Origin: JANQPA01 sp964628385
GTDB taxonomy: Bacteria; Bacteroidota; Bacteroidia; Chitinophagales; Saprospiraceae
Direction: 5' to 3'
Assembly (NCBI GenBank): GCA_964628385.1
Contig: CAZVOD010000055.1
Span: 1 to 28,999 of the forward strand
Length of the DNA: 28,999 bases
In this document: positions 8,082 to 15,944 of the stretch, one piece after another
Position numbering within the stretch: the stretch's first letter is position 1
Layout: every line of letters starts with the position of its first letter
Notes under the pieces: generated by a model
Seen by the model: only the letters and a program-made list of their open reading frames with translations
Told to the model about the DNA's origin: nothing
The model's database searches: none
Position numbers and translations under genes: made by a program

Positions 8082-8607
8082 GTGCTTTCAACATCCTGTT
8101 TATTTGTCCCTCATGACGTTTCAGGTGGCCTTCGAAGAATTTCACCATACCATGTAGAGACATTCTGCCTACCAGAGGATGTTTATAAAGTTCCTTATCA
8201 AAATGCCCCTCGGGTAAACCAGACAGATATTTTTCCAGCTCTTTACGCTGCTCCAGCCACTTACTGCGCACTTCATCCAAACTTTCATAATCCGGGAAAT
8301 TTTGTTCACTAACCGCCTTGGGTGCCTTAAACTTGAGGGGTAGCCAAGCGTAGGAACTCAGTAAAAAAGAACGCCAAGAAGTAGCCAGGCCGGCACTCTT
8401 CAGTTCAGAATTAAAACTGAGCTTTTTCTTTACATATCCTACTGATAAATTTTCTACCAACATCAAATGAGATAAATTATCCATTACCGACCATCTTCCA
8501 TCCTCTCGCTTTTTGAGCGTTTCGGTGCTGTACCCGGAAAGCTTTTCCAAAAGCTGAGAAAGATCCTCATTGATTTGTTGTACGTATTGAATAGTTTGTT
8601 GCTTCAT
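8074..8607 (-). CDS. DinB superfamily protein
   Basis: This 177-residue protein has the four-helix-bundle pattern of the DinB/DUF664 superfamily. These are metal-binding proteins that include bacillithiol- and mycothiol-dependent transferases and many members of unknown function. The three expected metal-ligand histidines are visible: one in the DNLSHLMLVE helix and two in GHLKRHEGQ near the C-terminus. The N-terminus begins with a helix rich in Gln and Glu. It overlaps the nucleoside transporter gene tail-to-tail by 8 bases. It may be co-oriented with, but is 83 bases from, the peptidase gene. The specific reaction is unknown. Confidence 0.82.
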   Translation of the reverse strand: MKQQTIQYVQQINEDLSQLLEKLSGYSTETLKKREDGRWSVMDNLSHLMLVENLSVGYVKKKLSFNSELKSAGLATSWRSFLLSSYAWLPLKFKAPKAVSEQNFPDYESLDEVRSKWLEQRKELEKYLSGLPEGHFDKELYKHPLVGRMSLHGMVKFFEGHLKRHEGQINRMLKALN

Positions 8608-8638
8608 TGTGATTAGGGTGTTAAAAGGAAAATGTAGC

Positions 8639-8671
8639 GTAGAAAGATAGCCGTGTCAACCACCTTTCTAC
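8639..8671 (-). terminator. possible terminator of the S9A peptidase gene
   Basis: An 8-bp stem (GTAGAAAG with CTTTCTAC) and a 17-base loop lie just beyond the peptidase stop codon in its direction of transcription. The T-tract after the stem on the minus strand is weak, so it may be a transcript-end stabiliser rather than a strong terminator. Confidence 0.4.
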
Positions 8672-8690
8672 TATCGAGTATTAAACAGTA

Positions 8691-10844
8691 TTAATTCTTG
8701 AGGTATTTTACTGGTGTATTCATATTGTAAAAAGTAAAGGCATATCTATCAGCCTGTTCTGCGATAGTTTTGCTGATAGGCTTTCCCGCACCGTGTCCAG
8801 CATTGGTTTCAATCCTGATGAGAACAGGGTTTTCTCCTTCATGGGCTTCCTGAAGACGGGCCGCAAATTTAAAAGAGTGTGCCGGCACTACCCTGTCGTC
8901 GTGATCTCCGGTAGTGACTAAAGTAGCCGGATAAGCCGTACCCGATTCTATATTGTGGTATGGAGAATAACCTTTTAGGTATTCATACATTTCAGGACTC
9001 TCCTCTGCCGTACCGTAATCATAAGCCCAACCCGCACCCGCAGTAAACTTATTATACCTCAACATATCCAAAACGCCCACCGCTGGCAATGCAACCTTCA
9101 TTAAATCTGGTCGCTGTGTCATAACGGCTCCTACCAAAAGGCCGCCATTGGAACCTCCTGAAATAGCCAGATAATCAGAACTAGTATAGCCTTCAGCAAT
9201 CAAATACTCCGCTGCTGCGATAAAGTCATCAAATACATTTTGCTTTGTCATCTTTGTACCTGCCTTATGCCATTTTTCTCCGTATTCTCCACCACCCCGT
9301 AAGTTAGGTACAGCATAAATACCTCCATTTTCTAACCAAACAATTCTCGATGTGCTAAAGCCCGGACTCAAACTAATATTGAATCCTCCATACCCATAAA
9401 GCATCGTCGGATTTTTCCCATTTAATTCCATCCCTTTTTTGTGGGTAATCATCATAGGGATTTTAGTTCCATCTTTTGAAGTATAAAATACCTGCTCAGA
9501 AACATAGCCGGAAGGATCAAAATCTACACCACTTTTACGATATATCTTTGACTCGCCAGTCTCCACATCATATTCATAGGTGGTACTCGGACTGATATAG
9601 CTCGTGTAACTGTAATAAAGTGTCTTTTCTTCCCATTTTCCTCCAAACCCATTTGCATTACCCTGCCCGGGCAGATCGACCACCCTCACCAGATTACCGT
9701 CCAAATCCACCTGCTCTACATAAGCCAAAGCATCCTTCAGATATCTCGCAAAAAAGTAACCACCAGCCGTACTTACCGACAATGGTTCATCCCGCTCTGC
9801 AATAACATCTTCCCAATTATCAGGAATAGGAGTATTGATATTTGTTTTGACTAATTTACGGTTTGGTGCATCCAGATTGGTTAGCACGTAGGCTATGTCG
9901 CCCTCTATATGCACGGGGGTATGATCATTATCAAAATTATCTACCACTGTGACTATTCCAGCGTCCGGCTTTCTCAAATCTTTAATATATAATTCATTGC
10001 CAGTTGTAGAAGTAGAAGCACTGATGATCAGCCAGTTACCATCTTCCGAAACACCGCCGCCGATGTAGCGCCTCGGTGTCTTTTCCCCACCAAAAATCAA
10101 TTGGTCGTCGGCCTGTGGCGTACCCAGCTGATGATAATACAACTTGTGGTACTGCGTCATCTGAGAAAGCTCACTGCCCTTGGGCTTGTCATAACTACTG
10201 TAGAAAAATCCTTCATTTCCTTTCCAGGAAATTCCAGAGAACTTTACATCCCGGATAGTATCCTCTACTATCTTTTTGGTTTCCGTATCAATGACGATCA
10301 CTTTTCGCCAGTCTGATCCTCCCTCAGAAATAGAATAGGCCGCCATACTACCATCTTTTGTAAAACTAAGGCCGGCTAGCGAAGTAGTACCATCGTCAGA
10401 AAATTGATTAGGGTCCAAGAATACTTCCGGCTCTCCATCTCCTTTTTGACGATACACGACTGACTGATTCTGTAACCCGTCATTTTTATAAAAATAGATA
10501 TATTGACCTTCCTTGAATGGAGCACTTACCTTTTCGTAATCTAATAGTTCTGTCAGGCGTTCTTCAATAGCTTTGCGAAATGGAATTTTTTCCAAATAAT
10601 TGAACGTCACTTCATTCTGGCTACCTACCCACCCTTTGGTATCCTCTGCCATATCATCTTCCAGCCAGCGGAAAGGATCTTTCAACTCCTGCCCATGGTA
10701 AGTATCTACCACATCTACTTTTTTTGTTTCAGGATAATTCACTTGCATTGGTTTAAAATTATCAGCGCTTTGATCACCCTGTTCTGCCTTTTGACAAGAG
10801 TACAAAGCAAATACGAATAGACACGGTATAACCCAGTTTCTCAT
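8691..10844 (-). CDS. prolyl oligopeptidase family serine peptidase (S9A), lipoprotein
   Basis: This 717-residue secreted enzyme cleaves short peptides after proline. The N-terminus is a lipoprotein signal (hydrophobic run to ALYSC, lipidation Cys17), so it probably sits in a membrane facing the periplasm or the cell surface. The S9A seven-bladed propeller domain follows from about residue 65 (DTYHGQELKDPFRWLED), then the alpha/beta-hydrolase domain. The nucleophile is Ser565 in GGSNGG, the acid is in DHDDRVVP and the histidine is in NAGHGAG. Length and motifs are complete. The upstream region carries a palindromic element from 10896 onwards, beginning about 50 bases before the start codon. 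The call is confident. Confidence 0.93.
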   Translation of the reverse strand: MRNWVIPCLFVFALYSCQKAEQGDQSADNFKPMQVNYPETKKVDVVDTYHGQELKDPFRWLEDDMAEDTKGWVGSQNEVTFNYLEKIPFRKAIEERLTELLDYEKVSAPFKEGQYIYFYKNDGLQNQSVVYRQKGDGEPEVFLDPNQFSDDGTTSLAGLSFTKDGSMAAYSISEGGSDWRKVIVIDTETKKIVEDTIRDVKFSGISWKGNEGFFYSSYDKPKGSELSQMTQYHKLYYHQLGTPQADDQLIFGGEKTPRRYIGGGVSEDGNWLIISASTSTTGNELYIKDLRKPDAGIVTVVDNFDNDHTPVHIEGDIAYVLTNLDAPNRKLVKTNINTPIPDNWEDVIAERDEPLSVSTAGGYFFARYLKDALAYVEQVDLDGNLVRVVDLPGQGNANGFGGKWEEKTLYYSYTSYISPSTTYEYDVETGESKIYRKSGVDFDPSGYVSEQVFYTSKDGTKIPMMITHKKGMELNGKNPTMLYGYGGFNISLSPGFSTSRIVWLENGGIYAVPNLRGGGEYGEKWHKAGTKMTKQNVFDDFIAAAEYLIAEGYTSSDYLAISGGSNGGLLVGAVMTQRPDLMKVALPAVGVLDMLRYNKFTAGAGWAYDYGTAEESPEMYEYLKGYSPYHNIESGTAYPATLVTTGDHDDRVVPAHSFKFAARLQEAHEGENPVLIRIETNAGHGAGKPISKTIAEQADRYAFTFYNMNTPVKYLKN

Positions 10845-10895
10845 TATTCTGTTCTTTTAGGAATGAGCAATAAATAGATCGCGCTTTTTGACCAA

Positions 10896-11032
10896 GGGGA
10901 TTTTGTTCTAAGACAAGGCAGAAAACCTGCCGGCTGGAAGGCGTAGGCAATGCCACACGAAGAAAGGGGATAGAAGGGGCCCCTTTCTGAAGTCGGCGAG
11001 GCTTTCTAACGAAGTATTAGGGCAAAAGCCCC
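10896..11032. repeat. 137-bp imperfect palindromic element (MITE/REP-like)
   Basis: The first 42 bases and the reverse complement of the last 42 match at roughly 30 positions allowing one gap. They begin GGGGATTTTG on the left and GGGGCTTTTG (complement) on the right. Inside is a 9-bp stem, AGAAAGGGG (10961-10969) with CCCCTTTCT (10980-10988). The element is more GC-rich than the AT-rich flanks and carries no credible ORF. The shape is that of a small non-autonomous mobile or REP-type interspersed repeat, inserted about 50 bases upstream of the S9A peptidase gene. No second copy was noticed in the window. Confidence 0.6.
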
Positions 11033-11216
11033 CATCAAAAATGATGAGTTATTTTTTTCTCATTCCTCAATTAAAAAATGATTTAAAAAATAAAGCCACT
11101 TTCACATACTAGTCCTAAAAGTTGTTAGTACGGTTCCTCTATTATCGATAGAGCTTGATATGGCTTTTTTATACAATACAAAACAATATCTTTACTACTG
11201 AGCAGAAAAATAGAAA

Positions 11217-11224
11217 TATATTTG
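11217..11224 (+). promoter_or_regulatory. candidate -7 box for the membrane protein gene at 11284
   Basis: TATATTTG matches the Bacteroidota TAnnTTTG consensus exactly and lies 60 bases before the ATG at 11284. No clear -33 TTG is present at the usual spacing, so the call is tentative. Confidence 0.35.
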
Positions 11225-11283
11225 GAAATAGCGTAATAGAAACGATACATTAGTAAAATACGGATCACTAAAATGACGGGATA

Positions 11284-11823
11284 ATGAAGGAAATACTTGA
11301 CCACTTTAATACCGATGATGAAAAGCTCAAAGAATGGCGATGGTTTGTAGGACCCGACGCTGATTACTACCTGGAAAGCTGGGTACAAGTTAAAAATGGT
11401 CATGTATTTATTTTTAACATTTATGCTTTTGTATTCAATATTTTTTGGATGCTACATCGTCAGCTTTTCCGACCTGCTATATTATTCCTTTCTGTTTTTT
11501 TTGCAGAAGGCTATCTGGAAAAACTTATTATCAGTCAGACCGACGCTGTCACCTTACCCCCCTGGTGGACTGGCATAAGGGTTTTTATTTTCGCTGTAGC
11601 ACTGGGGTTTCTGGGCAATTGGATTTACCTCAAACATACCGAAAATACGATCACCCAAATCAAGAAAAAGTACCATGCCGAGCGCCATCCAACTATGATC
11701 AGGGTCAAGGGAGGAACGTCTTTTATTCCCGTAGTTTTATTTATCGTCATTCTTTTATCTATATTATTGGTCAATTACTTTTACAAGGATATGGGCATGA
11801 ACTACAGCACTGTTATACGATAA
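11284..11823 (+). CDS. DUF2628-like membrane protein
   Basis: This 179-residue protein has a soluble N-terminus with a WRWFVGPDADYYLESW segment, then hydrophobic segments near residues 37-60, 60-75, 98-118 and 145-165. The stretch FNIYAFVFNIFWMLHRQLFRPA and the later GNWIYLKH segment resemble DUF2628 proteins, small membrane proteins of unknown function. The reading frame is intact and starts with ATG. It is flanked on both sides by short repeat elements, so it sits in an accessory pocket. It has no operon partner. The family match is moderate and no function is proposed. Confidence 0.7.
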   Translation: MKEILDHFNTDDEKLKEWRWFVGPDADYYLESWVQVKNGHVFIFNIYAFVFNIFWMLHRQLFRPAILFLSVFFAEGYLEKLIISQTDAVTLPPWWTGIRVFIFAVALGFLGNWIYLKHTENTITQIKKKYHAERHPTMIRVKGGTSFIPVVLFIVILLSILLVNYFYKDMGMNYSTVIR

Positions 11824-11838
11824 AAGTGAATCATCCTA

Positions 11839-12029
11839 CTGAGAGCGTGTTTGAATTTTACCCTTTGGCCTGCAAGTACATTTATAATAATGCTTCCCGC
11901 TTTCAGCGGGACAAGATATTTCAGCTTTTTTTCGCTCCATAGCCCTGCTATGAAACTCAAAAACAGCTTTACTTTCATCATCCCAAATGTATTTTCGGCA
12001 TCAAAAGCAAATTCCAAACACACTCTGAG
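11839..12029. mobile_element. 191-bp MITE-like element with terminal inverted repeats
   Basis: The left end CTGAGAGCGTGTTTGAATTT (11839-11858) and the complement of the right end (12029 back to 12008) match at about 17 of 21 positions, with one inserted G. Inside is a CCCGC/GCGGG hairpin at 11896-11910. A minus-strand frame is open across the element but matches no transposase motif. Terminal inverted repeats on a short non-coding body fit a miniature transposable element or an IS remnant. A target-site duplication is not obvious. Confidence 0.6.
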
Positions 12030-12147
12030 CATTTGATAAGTCATGATCCTTTAACAAGTACTCATTTAGGACAAAGATCATTGTATACTATTTTTCAAAA
12101 AAGTTATCTTTTCCCATAAGATTGTTTTTTTTGATTACTAAATTTTT

Positions 12148-12291
12148 ATGAAAAAACTCATTCCTTAGTACCGCTGCTACTTTTAGCAGGCTTTCAGCTC
12201 TTTAGCCAGGTGACGAGTTCACCGGACCGTCAACGTGGAGAAGGACCTTATGAACAACTTATTATTCGCATAAAAACCTTAAAAAATGGAG
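12148..12291 (+). pseudogene. 5' remnant of an amidohydrolase gene
   Basis: An ATG at 12148 encodes MKKLIP and then hits a stop. One base over, the frame from 12171 reads PLLLLAGFQLFSQ, a signal peptide, and continues into TSSPDRQRGEGPYEQLIIR and TLKNGAG. This matches the exported metal-dependent amidohydrolases of Bacteroidota, whose mature ends read like GEGPF-x-x-L-I-I-R-G-x-T-L-I-D-G-T-G. Homology then stops at the start of the 2TM gene (12286). The copy is therefore frameshifted within the signal peptide and lacks all of the catalytic barrel. The remaining 5' end may still hold the old promoter and leader, now lying upstream of the 2TM gene. Confidence 0.65.
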
Positions 12292-12696
12292 CAGGAATTA
12301 TTAGAAATTGCAAAAAAAAGAGTTGCCAAAAAGAAAGGATTCTATGGTCACCTAGCTGCCTATGTTGCTGTAGGTGCCTTCTTTTTTGCCATGAACATGG
12401 TCACTTTTGAAGAAAGTGAAAGGTACTGGTGGTTTTTCCCCATGATGCCCTGGGGAATCGGTGTTTTGATTCATTACTTTACCACTTTTGGCTTGCCGTT
12501 TATTGATGGAAATGCCCTGTCAGCAGAATGGGAGCAAAAAGAGTTGGAAAAAGAAATTAGAATAGCCAGAAGAGAGCGCCAACTAGAAGAAGCTTCTGAT
12601 GATAACTTTCAGGACGATGAAGATTTTCTGGACCTGGACCAACCGCTTCCAAAAAAAGAAAAACGGGACAATTGGGATAAAGAGGATTTGGTTTAA
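12286..12696 (+). CDS. 2TM domain-containing protein
   Basis: This 136-residue protein carries the 2TM domain common in Bacteroidota. A short basic helix (EIAKKRVAKKKGFYGHL) leads into two transmembrane helices at about residues 22-40 and 49-65. A cytoplasmic helix follows (WEQKELEKEIRIARRERQLEE), then a very acidic tail ending in a KKEKRD stretch. The domain also occurs in membrane sensors, but the protein here is a stand-alone form without a kinase or LytTR domain. The ATG at 12286 gives the family's usual N-terminus. It lies at the broken edge of the amidohydrolase remnant and 12 bases upstream of the acyl-CoA synthetase frame, so the two may be co-transcribed. Confidence 0.85.
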   Translation: MEQELLEIAKKRVAKKKGFYGHLAAYVAVGAFFFAMNMVTFEESERYWWFFPMMPWGIGVLIHYFTTFGLPFIDGNALSAEWEQKELEKEIRIARRERQLEEASDDNFQDDEDFLDLDQPLPKKEKRDNWDKEDLV

Positions 12697-12708
12697 TTTT
12701 TCTATATT

Positions 12709-14592
12709 TTGGAAAATTTAAACTTTACCAAACGGCTTACTCAACTTCGGTCCAAAATGGCAGATACAACATTAATCAGTAAGAAGGACGTGTTAAAATT
12801 TACCGATCTGGTCCCAGGCGTTCTTTCGGTGCTGGGCAGATTGCCTTCAATCATCAAGAGTGTACGAGCGGCCAAATCCATTCAGGATGATGATGCTGTC
12901 TCTATAGGAAAAATTTTAGAGGAAAACGCAGAAAAGTATCCTGACAGGCCGGCTATTTTTTTTGAAGACCGCATGCTCACACACCGGGCCTTCAACCAAA
13001 AGATCAATCAATACGCAAACTTCTTTACACAAGAAGGCGTACAACGGGGCGATGTAGTCGTTGTTTTTTTGGATAACCGGCTGGAACTTGTCGTCATCAT
13101 TGCAGCTTTGGCCAAAATCGGAGCAGTAGCTTCCCTGATCAACGCGCATCAAAAAGACGCCGTTTTACTGCACAGTATTAATGTTGACCCCGGAAAGGTC
13201 ATTATTGTGGGTGAAGAGCTACTCGATGCCTTTGAAGCAATAAAAAATCAGCTAGATCTTAGTGACATCAGGCTTTACGGTATTATTGATAAAAAAATCA
13301 CTAGCTTTCCGGATAACTATACAGAACTGGAAGCGGCTACTCAAACCTCCTCGAAAGAAAACCCGGCTATCACACAGGATATTCGCGCCGGGGAGCGATA
13401 TGCCAATGTATTCACATCCGGTACTACAGGTATGCCAAAGGCATCTATACAGATACATAAAAAGTGGCTTTCCGCCTTTTATTGGTTTGGAAAGATCAAC
13501 ATGAACCTCAATTCTAATGATGTCATGTATATCTCCATTCCGTTTTTTCATACTAATGCCTTACTTGTAGCCTGGTCATCTGCTTGTGCCGGTGGCGCGG
13601 CAATAGCCATGCGCCGGAAGTTTTCTGTCTCCAACTTCTGGAAAGATATTATTAAATACAATGCCACTTCATTCATTTATATTGGTGAGCTTTGCCGATA
13701 CTTACTTAGTGCCCCTCCATCGGAGCTGGACCAGAAGCACAAAGTCAGAAAGATTTTGGGCAATGGCCTGCGTCCTGAAATATGGCGAGCATTTAAAAAG
13801 CGCTTCAATATTCCGGGGATTATTGAATTCTATGGTGCAGCAGATGGCAATTCTAGCTTCGCCAATACCCTCAACCTGGATTGTACGCTTGGCTGGTGTC
13901 CCACCAATTATGCTATTGTCAAGTACAACCTAGAGGAAGATGAACCCTATAGAAATAGTCAAGGCTTTATGGAAAGGGTGCCTAAAGGAGGAACAGGTTT
14001 ACTGATTACCGAAATTAGCAAAACCTTGCCTTTTGCCGGTTACACCAATAAAAAAGAAAATGATAAAAAGGTATTCCGGGATGTTTTCCAAAAAGGGGAC
14101 CAATGGTTTAACTCCGGGGATTTACTGAGGGATATAGGCTTCAAACACGCTCAATTTGTGGATCGCCTAGGAGATACTTACCGATGGAAAGGAGAAAATA
14201 TATCTACTGCCGAAGTAGAAGGTGTCCTGGGAGATTATCCCGGAATCAGGGAGGTGATAGTTTATGGTGTAAAGATTCCCCATTCTGATGGTCGGGCCGG
14301 AATGATCGCATTTATCCCAAAGGATAAAACGGCTACCTTTGATTTTGAAGCGCTACATAGCTTTTTAAAGGATAAGCTTCCTTCCTATGCTATTCCTTTA
14401 GTGATAAGGGTTAGTGAAGACTTTGACCGCACAGCCACCCACAAGATCAAGAAGTTTAGATTCAAAAAAGAGGGGTTAGATAAGTCGATTATCAAAGATT
14501 CCTTGTATGTTAAGCTTCCTAAAACGAATACCTATCAGCTAATCTCCAACGAGATTCACGAGAAAATACTGGCTGGGCATTATCCCTTTTAA
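12709..14592 (+). CDS. long-chain acyl-CoA synthetase, FATP type
   Basis: This 627-residue adenylate-forming enzyme activates long- or very-long-chain fatty acids to acyl-CoA, probably at the membrane. The AMP-binding P-loop TSGTTGMPK is at residues 236-244. It is followed by IPFFHTNAL, the FYGAADGNSS substrate-site region and, near the C-terminus, DRLGDTYRWKGENISTAEVE. The last is the signature of the FATP/SLC27 subgroup rather than FadD. The first 70 residues form an amphipathic N-terminal extension. The frame opens with a TTG at 12709; the first ATG is at 12757 (residue 17). The TTG frame reads as protein (NLNFTKRLTQLRSK) but the ATG cannot be excluded. The stop codon of the 2TM gene is 12 bases before the TTG. 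Confidence 0.88.
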   Translation: MENLNFTKRLTQLRSKMADTTLISKKDVLKFTDLVPGVLSVLGRLPSIIKSVRAAKSIQDDDAVSIGKILEENAEKYPDRPAIFFEDRMLTHRAFNQKINQYANFFTQEGVQRGDVVVVFLDNRLELVVIIAALAKIGAVASLINAHQKDAVLLHSINVDPGKVIIVGEELLDAFEAIKNQLDLSDIRLYGIIDKKITSFPDNYTELEAATQTSSKENPAITQDIRAGERYANVFTSGTTGMPKASIQIHKKWLSAFYWFGKINMNLNSNDVMYISIPFFHTNALLVAWSSACAGGAAIAMRRKFSVSNFWKDIIKYNATSFIYIGELCRYLLSAPPSELDQKHKVRKILGNGLRPEIWRAFKKRFNIPGIIEFYGAADGNSSFANTLNLDCTLGWCPTNYAIVKYNLEEDEPYRNSQGFMERVPKGGTGLLITEISKTLPFAGYTNKKENDKKVFRDVFQKGDQWFNSGDLLRDIGFKHAQFVDRLGDTYRWKGENISTAEVEGVLGDYPGIREVIVYGVKIPHSDGRAGMIAFIPKDKTATFDFEALHSFLKDKLPSYAIPLVIRVSEDFDRTATHKIKKFRFKKEGLDKSIIKDSLYVKLPKTNTYQLISNEIHEKILAGHYPF

Positions 14593-14690
14593 GTCTGAAA
14601 ATATTTTGATTAACTCAGGCTGCGAGTCTTGAGCAGAAGAAAGTTAACAGGACATGGCAGCTTCAATTATTTAGCAAACAGGTTTGACAA

Positions 14691-15944
14691 AAAAATCTTC
14701 CTCATACCGGCCTAAAGGGATTGGTGAAGCACTGGCGTAAGGATCTTATTGCAGCAATAAGCGTATCTTTGGTGGCTCTGCCACTGTCACTGGGTATCGC
14801 CTTTGCTTCCGGTACGCCCCCCATGTCCGGAATCCTGGCAGCTGTGATCGGAGGCGTAGTTACTAGTATTTACAGAGGAAGCCATATCGCTATCAACGGG
14901 CCGGCTGCCGGCCTGGTAGCTATTGTATTTGCAACGGTTCAAAGCCTGGAGGATAGTACTGGCCGAACTATGAATTATCTCATGGCCGCTATTTCTCATT
15001 CAACTTCCTACAAACCTAAGTGAAAGCTTTATCTTTCCTGACTTTAGCAAAATAGATGAAGGCGTATTCTGGCTGGCACGATTATCCCTCCTTGGTTTCT
15101 TTCGGATGAGCCTGCACTCAGGGAATAGCCTTACGAAAATAGATTCTGATAATTATGTTCTTGAACTAAAGGTATTGCCAATTTCGTTTCCATGCTCAAA
15201 ATTAAAGACTTGGCAGAAGCCGTTCCGCAGGGCATTGACCTTAAAGTACAACTTGCTCAAACGCGCTTGATTGACCTGACGGTCCTCGAATTTCTGGAAG
15301 ATTTTGGCAGGCGACACACGGAAAAAGGCGGCAGCTACTATATGGAAGGCCTGAAAAATCATGTTGCCTCTACGGATCATCCGTTGGCCCTGAAAAGCAG
15401 ATTTTCAAAAACCCATACACCACTTAATCAGAGACAGAAAAGAATCATGGTCCTTGCCAAAGAACACAACTGGTCTTATCAACCAGAAGTAGAATGGAAC
15501 ACATCCTATCTACAGAATTTCAATTTCTTTCAAACGAAGCCCATAGAAAAGAAAGTCAATATGATAAAAGGGCAGTATGAAGAAGAATATGGTGTTCTGA
15601 AATGGGAAATTGCTGATATTACCTTTGACGAAGGGGCTATGCTGGCTACTGAAGTTTATCAATCAACGATTCAGGTCATCCGATTACCTTTCAATATTCC
15701 AGGGTTCGTGCTGCAAAAAGAAGATTTTTTTGATAAAATTTTCGATCGAATCATGGCACTTTCAGGTCAGGAAGATGTAGACTTCCAATTATTTCCTCAA
15801 TTCTCCAAACGCTTCATTTTAAAAGCAGAAAACCAACCCGCTATAAGAAGCTTTTTTACGGTAGATCTGATTAGGAATGAGATCACCAAGATGCTTCACT
15901 TTTCAGAGCAATTGCTTAAAAAGCTTCCAGCACAAAAGACATAG
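14691..15944 (+). pseudogene. SulP-type anion transporter, deleted and frameshifted
   Basis: Three pieces of one SulP gene are visible. The first (about 14691-14990) encodes the N-terminal helices, with VKHWRKDLIAAISVSLVALPL, ASGTPP and INGPAAGLVA. A second piece in another frame (about 15002-15075) gives LPTNLSESFIFPDFSKID and then VFWLA, a block normally some 150 residues later. The third, from about 15139, gives the linker DSDNYVLELK and, after a one-base shift near 15172, GIANF and the STAS domain (LKIKDLAEAVPQG to LEFLEDFGRR). It continues as a tail of about 190 residues to a stop at 15944. Most of the transport core is missing, so no transporter can be made. The ORF from 15192 could still yield a soluble STAS-plus-tail protein of 250 residues. 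The 3' end overlaps the acyl-CoA reductase gene on the opposite strand by 29 bases. Confidence 0.85.

Noticed and set aside
10076..10316. Plus-strand ORFs inside the S9A peptidase gene
   Set aside because: They are antisense shadows of a well-supported coding sequence.
11802..12044. Minus-strand 80-codon ORF across the MITE-like element
   Set aside because: It spans both inverted repeats, matches no transposase motif and is explained by the repeat body; not called as a gene.
12210..12410. 66-codon plus-strand ORF overlapping the 2TM gene
   Set aside because: Its first half is the amidohydrolase remnant and its second half is the 2TM gene read out of frame.
15192..15944. Independent 250-residue protein gene
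   Set aside because: It begins inside the SulP STAS domain and the preceding linker is found in another frame, so it is the 3' part of the pseudogene.
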